A stretch of 64,000 nt of DNA from Vitellaria paradoxa (lineage: Eukaryota; Streptophyta; Magnoliopsida; Ericales; Sapotaceae), in assembly GCA_019916065.1 (NCBI GenBank), contig CM034237.1, positions 23,457,752-23,521,751 on the forward strand, read 5' to 3'. Position numbers and translations under genes: made by a program. Under the pieces are notes generated by a model that did no database searches, was not told the DNA's origin, and saw nothing but the letters and a program-made list of their open reading frames with translations. Position 1 is the first letter of the stretch; each line of letters starts with the position of its first letter. Positions 1 to 11,151 of this stretch are shown here, one piece after another.

Positions 1-1130
1 ATAGAAGAAAAAATTCATGGAATTAAAAATAATTAATTAAAAACTAATATATTGGTGAATGATTTTTAGTTTTTTTTATTTAATATTTTCATCAGATAGG
101 TTATATAATTTTGATTTTTTGTTTCCTTTCTACTCTCTTTATATTTTCTTTTTCTTTTTTTCTTTTCATCTCTTTTCCCCGACAATTCCCTAAGCCTAAA
201 AACTCTATTATAATAGATTATATTAGAAGGAACATTATGGGATAATATATTATTGTTTTGATGAGCTATAAGATCATATTATTTCAATTTTTTTTTTTGT
301 AGAATTAATTTTTTTAATATTAGTTTGTGAGACAAGAAATCAGACTTGACAAAAAAATAATTTTTCAACCTCTAAATATTATCAGAAAACAATCCTGAGA
401 ATTCGAAATACAAAACATACACCACCTTCCTTTTGTACACTTTCTTTTTAGGGAATAAGCAATCCGTACTAAACTACATACCCAACACTAATTTTGAGTT
501 TGCCAAACAGGGGATTGAACTCACATTTTAATTCCCCCCCCCCCATCCTTCCTATATCCCACAATCAAGCATACTTCTAGAGAGGCCAACAAGCTAGGTA
601 AATCAGAAAATTTGGTCTGATTCTATCCCAAAAGGTGGGAGGGTTAATTAAAATTTGATAGGATTTGGAATGGGTGTAAGGATAGAATTTCTTGCTCCAA
701 TTAGATTTAAAATTATAAAAATATCTTAAATTAATTTTACTTTTTATGTTAAGAAGTTGAAATATTATTAATTGTTAAGATGTTTATTTTTAATATTTTT
801 TTAATTTATATTTTGAAAATTTTATTTTTACTCATTTAGTTAATAGCTAGTTTGTTTATATATTTTGTTTGTTATCCCATTATTAAAATTATAATAAGAA
901 AATATTGTTGATATTAATTAGGTGAGACAAACCCGACGAAACACGTATAGGTGTACGTCATGAGCAAGGCTAGGGAATAATAATTAATTAGGGGTGTTTG
1001 GAATTTTTAAAAAATTTAAAAAAAAATAAAAAATTAGTGTAAAAGTATCACGTGACGAAATTTGATTGGAAAACATAAAGAACTTTTAAATTTTTTTAAG
1101 TTTTTTAAAATTTTTTGAAAAAACTAAGAA
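1..1130. other. AT-rich flank without a gene
   Basis: I see no coding region here. The stretch is AT-rich with long T tracts and one pure C run near 534-544. From about 990 to 1,128 there is a short imperfect inverted repeat: an A-rich arm opening with GGGGTGTTTGGAATTTTT faces a T-rich arm. This looks like a decayed miniature inverted-repeat element, but the low complexity makes the call weak. Confidence 0.4.
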
Positions 1131-1212
1131 ACTTCAAATGGAACATTGATGGAATAAAATTTGAAGTAAAAACCCTCCCTTGTACCCGGCTCACCGCGTT
1201 GACATCCCTACT

Positions 1213-1256
1213 TGTCTCAGTTATCAACAAGAGGTGTCTCAGTTATCAACAAGAGG
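1213..1256. repeat. Perfect 22-bp tandem duplication
   Basis: Two identical 22-bp units lie head to tail (1,213-1,234 and 1,235-1,256), each reading TGTCTCAGTTATCAACAAG followed by AGG. They lie just upstream of the GC-richer exon that ends at 1,646, so they could be in its promoter, 5' UTR or an earlier exon. The unit is not a multiple of three, which argues against selection as coding sequence. Confidence 0.8.
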
Positions 1257-1452
1257 TGACAGTAAAGCAATTGTGTTTGAAACTAAAAAGTGCCCGAAAA
1301 CACTCACACACACTCTACCAACGTTATTGGTGGAACGTGAGCAGTTTGAATTACAGAATGTAAATAACAGGAAGCTAACATATGAATGATATGATATATA
1401 TGTACTATAAAATGCAGGTGATTTAACTGGGGCCAGCACGCCGGAAAAGCCA

Positions 1453-1646
1453 ATGATGGTGACGGTGGGGACCACCGCTGATCATCCGATGAACCCGCAA
1501 GTCCATCATCAGATCAGTATCATGGCCGGCAACGTGGGCACCAGTAACGCCGAAAGCAGATACGCTGCCAAGAAACTCAGTATCCGGCGCTCTCCTCCGT
1601 CCTGGACCATTGATCCCAGGAAGATTTTCTTTTTCCTGGCCACCCT
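1453..1646 (+). CDS. Exon 1 of a small predicted type II membrane protein
   Basis: This GC-rich island in AT-rich DNA holds an open frame of 64 full codons plus two bases. It ends at a consensus donor (GTAAGT from 1,647). The predicted cytosolic segment carries a basic motif (KKLSIRRSPPSWTIDPRK) directly before a hydrophobic run that continues across the splice. Joined to the exon at 4,638, the frame is exactly in phase. A possible acceptor (TGCAG, ending 1,417) lies upstream with the same frame open from there, and an in-frame stop lies at 1,408, so either ATG 1,453 is the start or an earlier exon is spliced to 1,418. The layout (short basic tail, one membrane anchor) resembles the N-terminus of Golgi glycosyltransferases, but I do not recognise the family. 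Base composition and the in-phase splice argue for a real gene; expression is unknown. Confidence 0.5.
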
Positions 1647-1704
1647 GTAAGTTCACCAGCTCATAACATATCTTAAATTTTATCGAGTCCTAATCAGCTG
1701 ATGT

Positions 1705-4305
1705 TTATGGTCGAGGTAGCAAATACAATCCGAACCTATGAACTCGTTCAATTAAATCTAAATTAAATAAGTATGAATGCAATTAAAATAATTGATGGAC
1801 ATATTTGGGTGAATAAGATAATATATACTTAATTAACAAGTTTTAATGAGTTGATGATATAATCCGTTAAATACTAAATTATCTATTTGATTAATAGTTG
1901 AAAGCAAAAACTATGAGATAAAAATGAAAAAAAAATCCCAGCTGCTTGACCAATTAGGCCTACAACTACAACTAGTGAATGAATGATAACTATGTTAATT
2001 TTTTATGTAATCCATATAAATGCGCACACATATATATATCAAACATTAATTTTTTTAATGGATTGTAATACTATTCTTGTCGTTTTCATGCTCCCTACAG
2101 AGGTGCTCACTTAGTGTAAGTTAAGAAGTAGGTGCACAAGAAAAGTATAGTCAAGATACGGCCTCCCAAATATATATTTTCATAACATTTCTCTAGGTGA
2201 AGGGATCACTCGTGCTTGAGAAGTCATAATAACTCTAGAAAATTCTATACACTTAAAATTCTCAATTTGTTAATTATTATGAACTCATAGACATGTAAAC
2301 TAAATTACGAATTTATTAAAAAAAAAGGCCAAAAAAATGCTTAAACTTCACCCCAAAAAAATAAATTTTGAATTCAGGTTAACGGGTTTAATATAACTCC
2401 TATATAAACTACCGATTAATAATCTGTTATTAAATGGGTATAATTAGATTTCATCCATTTAATTATAACCCGTTGTGACTTGACCTAAACTCACCCAAAC
2501 TCCTCATTTGCTAGCTCTAGTTTGAGGTTTGGTGTCTAGCTGCGCTCATGGTTTAGTTTGGGGTGGCTATGAGCACGAACAGATTGACCTTGAGGAATGG
2601 GGGAGGGCAAGTGACCTCTTGATTGCGAGGGTAAAATTACTAAAATATTCTTAGTAATTAAGTTTTATTACAAGATTAACATAAACTCATTTTTTTTAAA
2701 GTAACTCAAAATTTTTAAACACATAAAAACCCGAAAGTTAAAACATTTTTTCATTATACTATTCAATGTTTTTCTAAATAATATCAATAAATATAATACA
2801 TAATATAATATATTCTATGAATAATAAAATATAATAATACTTGTATGAAAAATATCCTAATAAAGTTTTGGATGTTATTAAAAGATTTGAACCAATAAAC
2901 TATGAAAAATATAGCCATCGGTTTAACATATAATTCAATCAATGATAATTTAGCAAAAATTCCAAATCTGCCTCTAGCTAGGAAATAAATAACTCACAAG
3001 CTACTTCAATCTGCTCGTTTTCAATTCATTTTGTGATGTTAAACAAACTGTATTCAAACTTTTTATATGTTTCATTTAAAATTTATTTAACCTAAACTCG
3101 AATCACTAGTTGTTCTGCTCAAAATTCTGCAAGCCAAATTAAAAATAATATATAATAGATATGTATAATATTTTAGACAAAAGCAACACTGTTTTGGCTA
3201 AATGAAATGATACAATTTTGATTTAATTGAGCTATTTATTTAGGTTAAAATATTTTTTGTCTAAAACTATATCGTTTTGTTAGTTGAATAATTTGTGAGC
3301 TAAGTTTAAGTCCATCAAAAAGCTCAAACTCAAATTCAAGTTACATAATATTTGTTCGAAAGTTAGATCCAAGTAAACTAAAACTTAGCTCGATTCAAAC
3401 CATAGTATTACCATTAACAATAATAAAAACTTTTGACATTCTTGACTGTATACTACCACCTCAATTGAATAGTACCATGTGTTAAAAATAGTGCCAGCAA
3501 ATGGGTTAGTTTGAGTTGGCTCATAATACCTTGTTAATAAACAAGTTTTAACTCAATTATACCCATTTAATAGTAAATTATTATTAGGTGGGTTAGATAT
3601 GAGTTATATCAAACTCGTGAATCAGGATTGAAATTTTAATTTCTTTTTTGTAGATATTAAGCATATTTTTTGGCATTTTTTCAATATATTTATAATTTGA
3701 TTAATTTACATGTCTACAAATATATAGCAACTGATGAATTAAGAATCAAAGGTATATAGATTTTCTAGAGCCGTTATAACTCTTGAAGTAGGGATAATGT
3801 TTTCTCCCATCACTTAAAGGAATGTTAAGAAAATATATATGTGAGATATCAAGTATTGACTCTACCACCCCTATGTACTTGCTCCTTGACAAGCACTAAG
3901 TAAACACCCAATGTAGGGAGTATGGAGGTCAGCAAGGATGATATTTTAATCCACTAAAACAATTAATACTTGATGTGGAAGGAGGGAAGAATATACATAT
4001 ATACATGTGTGCGAGTCATATAAAAAATTAGTCTATTTATCCCTCATTTACTAAGATTTTTTAAGTGTGGGGTAATTGGGTAAGTGGGAACTTTTTTCAT
4101 TGCCATCTCACAATTCTTGCTTCCACTATTAATTCAGTAAGATAATTAAATATTTAACGAGTTGTATAACCAACCTATTTAAATCCGTTAATAGAGCAGA
4201 TATCGATCTCATATTTATTGAATTATATCCGCTAATAATTTTGATCAGATTCAAATCCTTGTTTAATTTGGGTTCATGGGTTTGAATTGTAATTGCCACC
4301 TATAA
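1705..4305. repeat. 2.6-kb foldback element (long inverted repeat) inside an intron
   Basis: The left arm (about 1,705-2,525) and right arm (about 3,485-4,305) are diverged reverse complements along most of their roughly 800 bp, separated by about 1 kb of AT-rich spacer. Matching landmarks include the outer ends (GAGGTAGCAAATACAATCC against the complement of TTGAATTGTAATTGCCACC), a GTAGGGAG block (2,093-2,100 against 3,915-3,922), ATTTTCTAGAG (near 2,240 against 3,760) and an ATACCCATTTAATA-type block (near 2,435 against 3,560). The outer GGTGGCAA-type ends resemble non-autonomous hAT-like or foldback DNA elements, but I could not find a clear target duplication. It fills most of the intron between the exons ending at 1,646 and starting at 4,638. 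No transposase frame is visible in the spacer. Confidence 0.7.
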
Positions 4306-4637
4306 TTTAAAATGTGCTACGCTTATGACTGCAATTAGCACTAGATATATATTGTAAATAACCGCAAACTTCTTTGATTTCATTATTCACAACGAACCTC
4401 CAATAAATTTGCAAATGCTTAAATCACGTGAGTGTTAGTACGAGATATTTTTGTTTCTATTCCACTGATTCGCACGTTTATTGTAGCTAGGGAACATAAG
4501 CACCATTTTATTACATTCCTGATCACAACTCTTATATATCTAGAGAGGCTACTTAACACTTCAAAACAGTCTGAATCAGCATTAAACAATTTTAATTCTA
4601 ATGAGAAGTTGTGGGTTTTGCGTATAATTTCTGACAG

Positions 4638-4722
4638 GTCAAGTATGGGGACAATGTTAATGATTTACTTCACACTTTCCATGGGCAAAGTCAATGAAGA
4701 TGACAATGCTTTGAATTGGTAG
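4638..4722 (+). CDS. Exon 2 of the small predicted type II membrane protein
   Basis: The exon follows an acceptor (TTTCTGACAG ending 4,637). Its first base completes the leucine codon begun by the last two bases of the exon ending at 1,646. It supplies the rest of a membrane-spanning run (SSMGTMLMIYFTL), then a polar tail and a TAG at 4,720-4,722, for about 92 residues in total. The intron is about 3.0 kb. A possible donor (GTAGTG at 4,719) overlaps the end, so the exon might instead splice onward and the stop may be intronic; I could not find a convincing third exon. If the true protein is a Golgi enzyme, this copy lacks the catalytic domain or the domain lies in exons I cannot see. Confidence 0.45.
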
Positions 4723-6540
4723 TGGTGATAGAATTAACACTAGCATATGGTTAAGGCCTTTCTTTATGAAATTCGTCTGCTTCTATCAATAAGGAGGAGG
4801 TTGATATAAAATGATGAAGCACTGAACATCGGATGGAATATTGAGAAAGTGAAGGCAGAACCGAATTTCCAAATCAGACAAAGAAGAAGGAATATTGAGA
4901 TGGAAAAATCAGGCGGAGCTCCCATTAATTACACCGCTCAAGTTTCGGCAGAGTTTCACTTTCTACGGGACAACTATTTGAATATGATTTAGAAATAAAG
5001 ACAAGGGCATGAAGCACTAAGACAAGAGAATCTTCATTTAATAAATGAATGTCAGATATCACAGCGCGTGATTGTGATGTTTTCCTATCCTTTTTTTAAT
5101 TTTTTTAACTTTTTTTTCGTGATAGTCTGTGTAGCTAAATGTGATGTGAAATTAAATTAAAGTAAAATATTATTTTATTTTATTAGGATATATCATTAGG
5201 AAGAGGTTTTACTCTATTCTTAGAATTGGATTGTTTTTTTATTTTTTTATGTTAGGGTTTTTAATTTTTTGTATATCTCATATATATAATTTTTATTTTG
5301 ATTTAGGGTTGCCTGTGTAAAGGCCGTGCATGATTGTATTAAATTAGAGACTGACTAGATATTAATAGCTTGTTTGTCTGTAGTTCTTTTCTTTTTCTTT
5401 TTTTTCTCTTTTTTAATTATTTTTTTCTGTTTTCTTTTTATTTAGATTTAACTTTTTTCTTCTAAATCTTGTTCCACGTCATAATGAAGGATCAGAGAAT
5501 TTCTTCCGCCTACCCTTTTTTCTGACGTGGGCGCAGTTACAAATAAGTTTTTTGATCAATCAAAGGGCAAAAGTTAAGAAAAATCGTAAAAATTAATAGT
5601 TTTAGGGTTTTGTTGATAAATAATGATTTGATCATAACTTTTGATTCATAAAGAGTTATGCACCTCACCACATCTTTCTGGAAAGTTCTTATAGAAGCTA
5701 ACGACGTGGCAATTGAAATTTACCCAGTTGAGACTGTTTTCAAAAAATAAAACTTCAATTTTTGTGAAACTTTTTGCTTTCTTCTATTAATATTCTTCAA
5801 CTTCCCACAATAACTACTACCTTTCATACAAATAAAAGAATTTTTTAGTAACTACTACTTAATTAAGTAAATTTAATTTTGCATTTTTTTGTATTCCTTA
5901 AATACTTCTTTAACCTTCCACTATCTTTATTTTTTTATCATTTTAAATGTCATTTAATTACAAATTATTTATTTAAATACCATTTAAAACTATCTAATAT
6001 TTTACAAGTGTTTTAATATTTTTTATTTTAAATTTGCTTGGTAATTTATTTAAATTTAAAAATATATATATTTACTTGAAAAGAACAAAGTCACACACAT
6101 AGTATATGTACTAACTTCTAGTTATAGATAGTTATAAGGAGTTTAAAGATATTATACGAAGAGGAAAAAAATATTTCACCAAAATAAAATTTTATAAATT
6201 TTAAAGTCTCACTATTAGCCCTAGTGTTTGTTTTATATAATAGTATGAATTAGTGTTTAGCCCTTAAATTTTTTTTCTTTTTATGAATTTTAAGACCTAC
6301 AACTTCTAGTTTGTTTATAAATAAAGTTTTCTAAATAGATACTATTAAAGGAATATGATTATTGATTGATTTATAGAATCAATAACTATTAAAATATCCA
6401 TCAGCATTATTGCAAAACAAAAAAAATGGTTGAGATTTGAATATTTCCTTATACACATTTCTCTATATAAAAATAGAAAAACAAGAAAAAATGAATTTTA
6501 TTTTATTTTTTATTTCTGCTTAAGTGAGTACAGAGATAAG
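4723..6540. other. AT-rich intergenic stretch
   Basis: No gene is seen. The first 350 bases (to about 5,070) are less AT-rich and could be 3' UTR or an unrecognised exon of the small upstream gene. The rest consists of T-rich and A-rich tracts without a frame, a promoter motif or a repeat boundary that I can defend. Confidence 0.5.
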
Positions 6541-6719
6541 ATTACAATGTCAATATAAACTAAAGCTACACAACTAATCTTCCTAAAAAATGTGATTTGT
6601 TTTGCAATGATACGAGAAGACTTGATTTGAATTGATCTTGTACTTAGATTATATCATGAGTGGGTGAGTTTGCATTCAGCCTAGCTTACCACCTACAATA
6701 TCTCCATTAGTTGTTATTA

Positions 6720-6880
6720 GAATATTTATCCTTATTACTCCATTGTGTAATCACCTTATCTCTCCATAATATCCTCATGATTTGTTTGACCAATGATTCA
6801 ACTAGATATTTATAATCCTTATCACTCCATTGTGTAATCACCTTATCTCTCCATACTATCCTCAAGATTTGTTGGCATAC
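6720..6880. repeat. 87-bp tandem duplication in the copia 3' region
   Basis: The segment containing CATTGTGTAATCACCTTATC occurs at 6,741 and again at 6,828, an offset of 87 bp, with about 70 bp of near identity around each. It lies just beyond the end of the minus-strand copia pol (about 6,925), where the polypurine tract and 3' LTR are expected. The duplication is probably a repeat inside that degenerate LTR or 3' UTR. No second LTR is available for comparison. Confidence 0.7.
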
Positions 6881-7029
6881 ATTTGATTTGTTTCTGTTAA
6901 TGTCCTCTCTCAAATTGTGTCAAGGTTGAAGACATAATTTGTTGTAGAAATATTTGAGAGAGGCCTTGGATAATGGCTTGGTAAATATTTCTGCCAGTTG
7001 GTCATTAGTGAAGACATCTTGGGCGACAA

Positions 7030-7400
7030 GTAGACCAAGTGCAACTCATTCCCGCACAAAGTTATAATCCAATTCAATGTGTTTGCTTTGCGTATGATAG
7101 ACGGGATTTACTATCATGTGCAAACCACTAACATTATCACATAACAACATTGGAAGCCTAAACATTAGAACATGAAGATCTTTGAGAATAAACGTGAGCC
7201 ATGTTAGTTCAGTAGTGGTGTGGGTAATGGCTCGATACTCTACTTTAGTACTAGATCGAGATATGGTAAGTTGTTTCTTGGCACACCATGAAATTAAATG
7301 CCCATTGTGGACCATCTGGCAGTTGGACAATCTACTCAATCTGCATCAGAAAAAGCATATAGATCAAGTGTAACGTCGGAAGTAAAATTAAGTCCATGAT
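7030..7400 (-). pseudogene. Copia RNase H domain fragment
   Basis: The minus-strand frame (7,046-7,339) carries the plant copia RNase H signature: a W-C-A-K-K-Q block, SRSSTKVEYRA, ELTWL, LLCDN, and NPVYHTQSKHIELD before FVRE. In the intact enzyme this domain removes the RNA strand of the RNA:DNA hybrid during reverse transcription in cytoplasmic particles. The last part of pol continues in another frame to about 6,925. Disruption by stops and frameshifts means the copy cannot be functional. Confidence 0.85.
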
Positions 7401-8460
7401 GAATTGTGCTTTTTACATATCGTAAAATTCACTGAACCATTTTTAAATGTCCCACAGTAGGTTCATGCATAAACTAGGAAACAAAATTTACACCATAAGA
7501 AATATCAGGTCATATTAAAGTTAAGTATTGTTAGGCCCCAACAACCCCTCTAAAGTAACTTGGATCTTTGAGGAGTGTATCACTATTAACGCCTATTTGT
7601 TTAGTCTTCATAGGAGTGCTCAAGGGTTTACAATCTACCATTTGCGATTTCTCAAGAATAATTAAGGCATAATGTGATTGTGATAAATGTAACCCCTCTG
7701 GAGTAGATGTAAACTCTTTTTTTTTTTTTAGTAATTAGAGTAGATGTAAACTCAATTCCCAAAAAGTGATGAATGGGCTGTAAGTCTCTCATCGCAATTA
7801 AATTCGGTTTTTAAGATGATGAAATGGTCTAATTGCTAGAGATTGGATTCCGTAAGAAGGATGTTATCAAAATATAACAACAAAATTAAAGTACTATAAG
7901 AAGAATAAAGCACCAAAAAAAAAAAAAAAGGTCAGCTAATCTACAAACAAATCCATGCTTGAGCAAGAAATTGCTAAAACGGTCAAACCGTGCTCTTGGT
8001 GATTGCTTTTGATCAAAAGGTCTCACTATAGTTTGCAGATGTGATTAGGAAAGTGTTGGTCAACCATGCTTGGAGGTTGTTCCATAAAACTATACTTTGA
8101 AATATGACCATGGAGAAATGTATTTTTGACATCTAATTGGTAGATATTCCAATGATGAACGAGTACCAAGCTAGTAACTATTGTTATTGCCCCTAGCTTA
8201 ATTATGGGAAAGAATGTTTTAGTATAATCGATTCCATCTACTTGATCATATCTTTGAGCAACAAGATGTGCTTTGAGATGGTCAAGTGTACCATTGGCCT
8301 TCGATTTTGCTTTGAACACCCATTTGGATCCTATCACATGTATAGAGGGTTGATGAGGAACAAGCTTCCAAGTTTGATTTTGATAAAAAGTTGCCAATTT
8401 CTCTTACATAGTAGTACACCACCTATCATGCTTGAGAGCTAATCTTATATTATGCAATTC
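7400..8460 (-). pseudogene. Copia reverse transcriptase domain fragment
   Basis: The frame at 8,026-8,397 shows the N-terminal half of copia RT: WKLVPHQPS, KWVFKAKSKANGTLDHLKA, LVAQRYDQVDGIDYTKTF, and YQLDVKNTFLHG. The normal D-V-K-N-A-F-L-H motif has become DVKNTFLHG. The second half, towards 7,400, is recognisable only in short pieces with stops. An A-rich tract near 7,915-7,930 interrupts the palm region. The domain copies element RNA into DNA in intact relatives; this copy is dead. Confidence 0.85.
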
Positions 8461-8659
8461 TCTGGGAATCTTTTGGGTGCTCATTGTGAAGGCATACTCG
8501 GGATTGGGCTTAATGATTCCCAATTGAGAATGTGTTACCATAGGATGACTCGGTTGGTCTGGGATAGATGGTTCAATTGTCACAGATTGTACTAGGTCGA
8601 GGTTAAGACTAGGAGAAATTCAGCTAGATGGACCTTCTATTTCTAATGCTTGGAACTGA

Positions 8660-9900
8660 ACATTTTCATTGGCATCCAAGAAGGAAGAAGACGAAGGTAA
8701 TGGTTGTAAAGACGATGGCATGAAAGTTGTGTCTGTGGTGCCAGAAAGCCTTATGCCACATGGAAGGGCTACCAATTTGAGTTGGACGTGTTACTGTAGA
8801 GCTTGAAGAAACCATAAACACATTGGGTTCATCAACAGTACTCGGAGCAACTTGTATTAGAGTTGGACGAGTTAAAGGTTGCAATGGAATATAGGGAATT
8901 TTCAGATCCGAAGAACCTACATTAGATAATTGAGAGTCAGCACGATGAATAGGTAAAGTAAGGTAAGAATCAAAAACACTTACCCACTGTTCGGGAGAAG
9001 AAGTAGGTGTGGATATACATGGTTGGTTCTTTAACAGGAATCTAGTCTCGTTCAATACCATATGTTGAGAGATAAATACCTTATGATTTGAAGGATGAAA
9101 GCACTTGTATCGTTTATGCTTGTTACTATATCCAACAAAATCACAAGGTACAGATTTTGGATCAAATTTATTTTTCCTAGTATCCCAAGTGTAAGGAAAG
9201 CATTTTGAACCAAGCACATGTAAAAAAGAATAATTAGGGTGAGTACCATACGACTTAAGATAAGGTGCATCATAATTAATTACAGAAGATGGAAGATGAT
9301 TAATTAAGTAAACTGTAGGATTAAACCCCGTTACCCGTAGATACAATGGACATTCATTATGAAAAACGATTGTCATACCTAACTCATGAATAATTTTGTG
9401 ATGGTGCTCAATTGTAGCCGTTTATTCTAGTATGTGTGGACATGAGATTTGATGAATTATACCCTATGCAAGGAAATGAAAGGTAAGTCACGAGTTGATA
9501 AATTCACCACCACGCTTAACCAAAAAAAAAATAAAAAAAAAATTCACCACCACCATTAGAATGAAAAGTTTTTATTTTCTTATTAAATTGATGGTCAACA
9601 TATTTTTCAAAGGCAAAATAGGTATCAACAAACTTAGACTTTCTCTTAAGAGGAACAATCCATACTTATCTTAAGAAGTCATCAATGAAACAAGCATAAC
9701 ACTAAAATTTCTAAAAAGAAGTGACAGGGATAAGACCCCATAAATTATAATGAATTTTTTCAAAAATTTCCTTACTAGTGTGCTCAGAATAACTACGAGG
9801 CATTTCATCTTGCTTAATTGACAATTGTCACAAATAGACTTTGCATTATCAACTCCTACAACCTCTGCGAGGCCTTTATTTTTAAGCAATTGCAAAGTAG
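8660..9900 (-). pseudogene. Copia integrase fragment
   Basis: The minus-strand frame at 8,666-9,376 holds the integrase core end and C-terminal region: YLINHLPSSVI, HVLGSKCFPYTWDTRKNKFDPKS, and GYSNKHKRYKCFHPSNHKVFISQ. The core catalytic part (FHSNGGGEF-like) is readable between about 9,380 and 9,660 with stops. The zinc-binding GAG-pre-integrase segment (C-D-N-C then S-K-M-K) lies in 9,671-9,895. Integrase inserts the cDNA in intact elements. The A-rich interruption near 9,520-9,540 may be slippage or a small insertion. Confidence 0.85.
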
Positions 9901-11151
9901 ATTATTATGGATGACCTAAGTGTTGATGCCACATATACGCAGATCCAGATCTAAATTAGTTTGATTAGTGTAACTTGTGTGGACTAGGAAGGACATACAT
10001 ATCATCCTTGCGCCTCTCTGTCATTGTCGTGTGTCCTGTCTGCAATAATAGAAAAATCAACATTAGAAAATTCATAGGTAACAGGATATTGATCAATTAG
10101 TTGACAAACAGACAATAAATTTTTGCTAACTCAGGAATATGAAGAACATCACGAAGAGGAAGAGTCATAGATGTATTTTTAATGTAAGTATCTTTGAACA
10201 ACTTCAATCACAAAAGATGTTTCATATCTAATTAAGATAGAATCAGCTTCTAAATATTAATGTAAATTTTTAACATACCTGCATTACTGGTTATTTGATT
10301 AGAATCTTCGGTATCGACAGCCCATTCCGTTTCAGCAACTAAATTATCAAGAATACGTGCAGCAAGTACTTAAGAGATATCATCTTGTTTGGTAAGTTGC
10401 TTTGGTATATACCAACAAATTTTGGCAATATGGTCAAGTGTTTTACAATATTGGCAAAGTTCATTGCAATACATCTTTTGCTCTGCTTGACTCATTCATT
10501 GGCTCAGAGGTGTTGGTCATCGAGTTGGAGTGTGATGATTATTCTCACAATTAGGCTATTAGTTATGACTTTCATTGTTGAAGTTACTGTGACCTACTAC
10601 ACCAAATTTGTTAATTTTTGGATTATAGGATTGAAAACCTCAACCAGCAGAATTGAATTTGTTTTGTGTTGAACGACTAGCAGCAACTTGCTGAGATGGG
10701 CGTTGTTTTTTACCATAAAAGCTAATTCTTGCATTGGTTTACTGTTGCCAAGCCAGGTCTAGCATTGATCATACCCCTTGCAGAAGTAACACAAGTTTTG
10801 AGTAGCTAGGATGTGGGGGCTTCATCATAGATGAAGAGAAGGTATCGTAGTTTGGTCCTAAACTTGTGAGAATGGGGGAAAAAAGAAAACCTTCTCTTTA
10901 CTAGGTACGAGGGCTCTAATAGCGGCAAAACTATCACAAAATGCTCTTAAAATGACAGAGATGATCACTAATGATTGTGTTATCATCTTTACGAAGATTT
11001 TTCATTTCTTGAGAAAGTGTAAACTCACACTCCTATGAGTCTTGGGCGTAGGCCTCCTTGAGTGCTTCTTAAACTTGTTGAGTAGTCTCTAGGCCAATAA
11101 CTAGCCCAAATGCTTCCTTTGAATGTGTGTTAATGATCTAGCCACAAAGAT
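9900..11151 (-). pseudogene. Copia protease and gag fragment
   Basis: From high to low coordinates the minus strand shows a gag UBN2-like segment (TLSQEMKNLRKDDN-type text near 11,000, PILTSLGPNYDTF near 10,850), a Q/N/S-rich linker, a zinc-knuckle-like C-x-y-C near 10,450, and a protease segment (VDTEDSNQITSNAG near 10,320). Stops and frame changes are frequent. The gag N-terminus is cut at 11,151 by the hAT boundary. Confidence 0.65.

Larger units (their letters stand above)
6925..11151 (-). mobile_element. Ty1/copia retrotransposon, decayed, 5' end lost
   Basis: Read on the minus strand from 11,151 to 6,925, the copia order is gag, protease, GAG-pre-integrase, integrase, reverse transcriptase, RNase H, with many stops and frameshifts. 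The gag starts abruptly at 11,151, where a hAT element begins, so the 5' LTR and gag N-terminus are missing from this side. The pol end carries the usual copia C-terminus (QLAEIFTKPLSK-type) near 6,960, with a purine-rich stretch near 6,905 as a candidate polypurine tract. DNA from about 6,540 to 6,905 is probably the 3' LTR, but this cannot be verified without its partner. Confidence 0.85.

Noticed and set aside
534..544. C run as a regulatory or G-quadruplex feature
   Set aside because: A single homopolymer run cannot form an intramolecular quadruplex and has no context.
4760..5070. Third exon of the small membrane-protein gene
   Set aside because: The text is less AT-rich but has no clear acceptor in phase with a donor at 4,719 and no recognisable protein motif.
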